The notes below the pieces were generated by a model, which was given only the letters and a program-made list of their open reading frames with translations, did not search any database and was not told the DNA's origin. The position numbers were made by a program, and so were the translations under genes. From an uncultured Collinsella sp. (GTDB lineage Bacteria; Actinomycetota; Coriobacteriia; Coriobacteriales; Coriobacteriaceae): a DNA stretch of 20,860 nt. The stretch covers positions 1 through 20,860 of the forward strand of contig CAAFEY010000020.1 in NCBI GenBank assembly GCA_900761995.1, given 5' to 3'. Shown in pieces: positions 20,860 through 20,860 of the stretch (positions are counted from its first letter, which is position 1; each line of letters begins with the position of its first letter).

Positions 20860-20860
20860 C

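Overview
The window is a GC-rich, gene-dense bacterial chromosome segment, most likely from a Coriobacteriia member (Actinomycetota) and probably Collinsella or a close relative. The basis is overall composition, short intergenic gaps, the layout of the histidine operon with a HisZ-HisG fusion, a class II tRNA-Leu with encoded CCA, and fructoselysine-type genes next to core genes. The genus is an inference from recognition; no search was run.

Left part (1-5404): the end of an OmpR-type response regulator and its overlapping histidine kinase run rightward and meet a bidirectional terminator. Beyond it is a leftward pair, a galactitol-type PTS IIB and a VOC-fold protein. A divergent gene for a small membrane-anchored, TPR-like protein is followed by tRNA-Leu(UAA). 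Downstream of the tRNA lies about 320 bases without a gene, holding a duplicated tRNA 3' end plus terminator, a REP-like hairpin cluster and a long inverted repeat. Then come, leftward, a Ppx/GppA phosphatase and upstream of it a DivIC/FtsB-type septation protein.

Middle part (5405-10238): enolase with its own promoter and terminator; then a leftward cluster of a stand-alone LarC C-terminal domain protein, a YfcE-type phosphodiesterase and MazG. A divergent PHP-family histidinol-phosphatase follows, across a gap with a 23-bp perfect hairpin. Next is a 340-base non-coding block (10239-10576) with nested inverted repeats.

Right part (10577-18888): a leftward histidine operon in transcription order hisZG (fused), hisD, hisC, hisB, hisH, hisA, hisF, hisI, a 75-residue conserved-looking small ORF, hisE. 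With the PHP phosphatase at 9327-10238, every step from PRPP plus ATP to histidine is represented. Two structured repeats interrupt the otherwise tightly packed operon (hisB/hisH and hisF/hisI gaps). Upstream of the operon (18889-20860) are a FrlC-like sugar epimerase and the 3' part of a FrlB-like SIS deglycase, the edge of a probable Amadori-product (fructoselysine) utilisation locus.

The most unusual content is the unnamed small protein inside the his operon, the family of intergenic hairpin elements (five or more different ones in 20 kb, some sharing an architecture), the tRNA 3'-end duplication, and the HisZ-HisG fusion with an atypical HisG signature. No CRISPR array, transposase gene or rRNA was seen.
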